In this document: positions 3,825 through 5,577 of the stretch, one piece after another | Numbering within the stretch: position 1 is the first letter of the stretch | Layout of the letters: every line of letters starts with the position of its first letter | Source: Clostridia bacterium | GTDB lineage: Bacteria > Bacillota > Clostridia > Oscillospirales > Butyricicoccaceae | NCBI GenBank assembly: GCA_017396925.1 | Contig: JAFQKM010000159.1 | Location: 1 to 5,577 of the forward strand | Direction: 5' to 3' | Length of the DNA: 5,577 nt | Notes under the pieces: model-generated | Database searches by the model: none | Seen by the model: only the letters and a program-made list of their open reading frames with translations | What the model was told of the DNA's origin: nothing | Made by a program: the position numbers and the translations under genes

Positions 3825-5577
3825 ATGAGGAGAAGAAACGAAAACAGACAGACATGGAAAAGAAGCACTGCCGCCGCCATGGCGCTGGCCCTGGGCCTGA
3901 CCTTTCTGCCCCAGACAAGCCTGGCCGCATCCAAGAGTTACAGCCGTACCGATATACTTTCCCACGGCCTGACCTTCTATCAGGAAAAAACACTGGATGG
4001 CACAAGAGGCGGGCAGACCTACATATATGATTACACACCCGGTGAAAAAACCGGCGTGATGGTCGCTTATGGCGACGAACTCTATGGCAAGTCGACCGTC
4101 AACAAGGTGGTCGGATATGCCGAAAAGCAGGGCTATACCGTAATGGCCGCCTTTAACGGTGACTTTTTCAGTATGTCCAGCGGCATTCCCACCGGTCTGG
4201 TCGTCCGTGAAGGACGGCTGGTCTCGTCGGATGGCTCGTGGAATGCCGTCGGCTTCCGGCAGGATGGCAGCGTCATCGTCGGCGCGCCCAAGCTGGATAT
4301 CACCTTTGCCGTGAATGGCGGCCAGCGATTCCGCGTGGCCGGCCTCAATAAGGTGCGCGACGGCAGCGGCGCCTTTCTCTATTCGGGCGACTACAGCACC
4401 AATACCCATCTTTCGGCCGAAGGGCCTTCGGTCCTGCTGCGCAAGGTCGACAGCGATGATCAGCTGACCATCGGCGGATCGATCGCGCTGGAGGTCGTCG
4501 AGGCCGGCATGGTCAAGGGCAGCACCAAACTGGACAGCGATACCTTTGTCCTGACCCATCAGACCACCACCGACATCGGCATCGATCTGACCGCCCTGCA
4601 GCCGGGAGATATCCTGACCATCTATACCGGAACCCGCAGCGAGGGCTGGGAAGACGTCTATTACGCCTGCGGCGGCGGTGATCTGCTGGCTGAAAAGGGC
4701 AGCCTGACCGCCAAGGCCACCGGCAGCACAAAGGGCCCCCGCACCATGCTGGGCGTACGGCCCGACGGCAGCCTGTCGATCCTGGTCTGTGATGGCCGCA
4801 AGAGCGGCGTTTCCGACGGTATGACCCTTGCCGAGGGCGCACGCCGCCTGCTCAATGAAGGCTGCATCACCGTCATCAATCTGGACGGCGGCGGTTCGTC
4901 GGTGGCTTCGGTCCGTTATCCAGGCTATGAAAACTCGATCGTCACCTCCGACCCCTCCGACGGCACACCCCGTGAATGCGCCACCTATATCCTCTTTGTC
5001 AACGAGGGCAAAAAGACGGGCAGCGAATACGGCGTTTCGGTCTATCCCAAGGATGCGCTGGTTCTGGCCGGCGGCACCATTGAACTGGAGGCCAGGAGTT
5101 ATAACAAGGACTACTATCCCGTTGACAGCTACGACAGCGGCTTTACCATCGAGGATGGCGGCGGCTGGATCGAAGGCAATGTGCTGACGGTTCCCGATTA
5201 CGGAAGCGACGTCACGGTATCCCTCAGCGGCGCCGGCCGATGTGACAGCGCCGTGATCACCGCGGTGGACGAGCCGGCTGTTATGTCGGTGGTCAAAAAG
5301 GGCAGCACGGCATCCCTGAACAAGCTGGCCCTCGACGGCGGCGAGAGCGTCGATCTGGATGTTATTGTCACCGATGGCCTGCGAACCATCCGATCGACCG
5401 ATACCCAGTTTGATTTTTCGGTCGGCGGCAATATCGGCACCATCGACGAGAACGGCCTTTTTACCGCAAATCATGCCCAGGGCATCAGCGGCACCGTAAC
5501 GGTGTCCTACGGCAGCCTCAGCCGCACACTGAATGTCTCGGTCGGTAAGGCGCCGGCAGTCATCACCGGCTTTGAAG
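3825..5577 (+). CDS. Secreted phosphodiester glycosidase (NAGPA/DUF2233 family), 3' end outside window
   Basis: The visible part is 584 residues with no stop before the right edge. An Arg/Lys-rich N-terminus, a hydrophobic core at about 15-28 and SLA-A at 32-35 make a Sec signal peptide, so the protein is exported. The phosphodiester glycosidase domain covers about 65-393. Its family blocks are AAFNGDFF at 108-115, RTMLGVRPDGSLSILVCDGR at 306-325, and DGMTLAEGARRLL then INLDGGGSS at 331-343 and 351-359. Members include the human uncovering enzyme (N-acetylglucosamine-1-phosphodiester alpha-N-acetylglucosaminidase); bacterial members are thought to cleave sugar-phosphate diesters in polysaccharides or teichoic acids. 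Two beta-rich Ig-like domains follow at about 402-480 and 488-574, the second with GTIDENGLFTA (538-548). A further domain seems to begin at the edge. The start is fixed by AAAGGAGA at 3813-3820. The first codons are rich in AGA/AGG Arg, unlike the CGN-rich remainder. The true substrate and any wall-anchoring domain cannot be seen. Confidence 0.93.
   Translation, partial: MRRRNENRQTWKRSTAAAMALALGLTFLPQTSLAASKSYSRTDILSHGLTFYQEKTLDGTRGGQTYIYDYTPGEKTGVMVAYGDELYGKSTVNKVVGYAEKQGYTVMAAFNGDFFSMSSGIPTGLVVREGRLVSSDGSWNAVGFRQDGSVIVGAPKLDITFAVNGGQRFRVAGLNKVRDGSGAFLYSGDYSTNTHLSAEGPSVLLRKVDSDDQLTIGGSIALEVVEAGMVKGSTKLDSDTFVLTHQTTTDIGIDLTALQPGDILTIYTGTRSEGWEDVYYACGGGDLLAEKGSLTAKATGSTKGPRTMLGVRPDGSLSILVCDGRKSGVSDGMTLAEGARRLLNEGCITVINLDGGGSSVASVRYPGYENSIVTSDPSDGTPRECATYILFVNEGKKTGSEYGVSVYPKDALVLAGGTIELEARSYNKDYYPVDSYDSGFTIEDGGGWIEGNVLTVPDYGSDVTVSLSGAGRCDSAVITAVDEPAVMSVVKKGSTASLNKLALDGGESVDLDVIVTDGLRTIRSTDTQFDFSVGGNIGTIDENGLFTANHAQGISGTVTVSYGSLSRTLNVSVGKAPAVITGFE

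Noticed and set aside
3801..5474. 557-codon minus-strand open frame opposite the glycosidase
   Set aside because: Absence of stops is explained by GC-rich codon use on the plus strand; the plus strand encodes a signal peptide and conserved enzyme motifs, and the minus frame matches nothing I recognise.
1..5577. Possible tRNA, rRNA, insertion sequence, integrase or phage genes
   Set aside because: No cloverleaf-like region, transposase or integrase motif, or terminal inverted repeats were seen by eye in the gaps or coding frames.

Overview
The window looks like a chromosomal segment of a low-redundancy, GC-rich member of the Firmicutes, most likely a gut clostridium of the Oscillospiraceae (Ruminococcaceae) type. 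This is inferred from GC-rich genes dominated by CTG, GGC and GCC codons, AT-rich gaps with sigma-A-like promoters and GGAGG ribosome binding sites, and protein families (double zinc-ribbon coiled-coil protein, clostridial-style TcdA, PfoR-like PTS_EIIC_2 protein, NAGPA-type phosphodiester glycosidase) that are typical of that group. The assignment to family level is not proven by the sequence.

Layout from left to right: (1) a minus-strand gene for a coiled-coil protein with two CxxC...CxxC zinc ribbons separated by three exact 12-residue Cys/His/Glu-rich repeats, ending in a strong terminator at the left edge; (2) a 196-base divergent gap with promoters in both directions; (3) plus-strand tcdA, the tRNA t6A37 dehydratase, whose real start is well inside the longest open frame; (4) a bidirectional terminator shared with (5) a convergent minus-strand membrane-anchored N-acetylmuramoyl-L-alanine amidase with a GTG start; (6) a 150-base gap holding the amidase promoter, several inverted repeats and the terminator of the next gene; (7) a minus-strand, polytopic PfoR-like PTS_EIIC_2 membrane protein; (8) a 264-base divergent gap with two promoters and two notable inverted repeats; (9) a secreted phosphodiester glycosidase (NAGPA/DUF2233 family) with Ig-like repeats, which runs off the right edge.

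Every gene appears to be its own transcription unit, each with a visible promoter and (where the window allows) terminator, so there is no multi-gene operon here. Two genes (amidase and phosphodiester glycosidase) point to cell-envelope remodelling, but they are not co-transcribed and a joint role is only a guess. No mobile element, RNA gene, CRISPR array or phage signal was seen. I do not see a clear new multi-gene system; the most unusual items are the tandem metal-binding repeat protein and the inverted repeats placed on or near three promoters.
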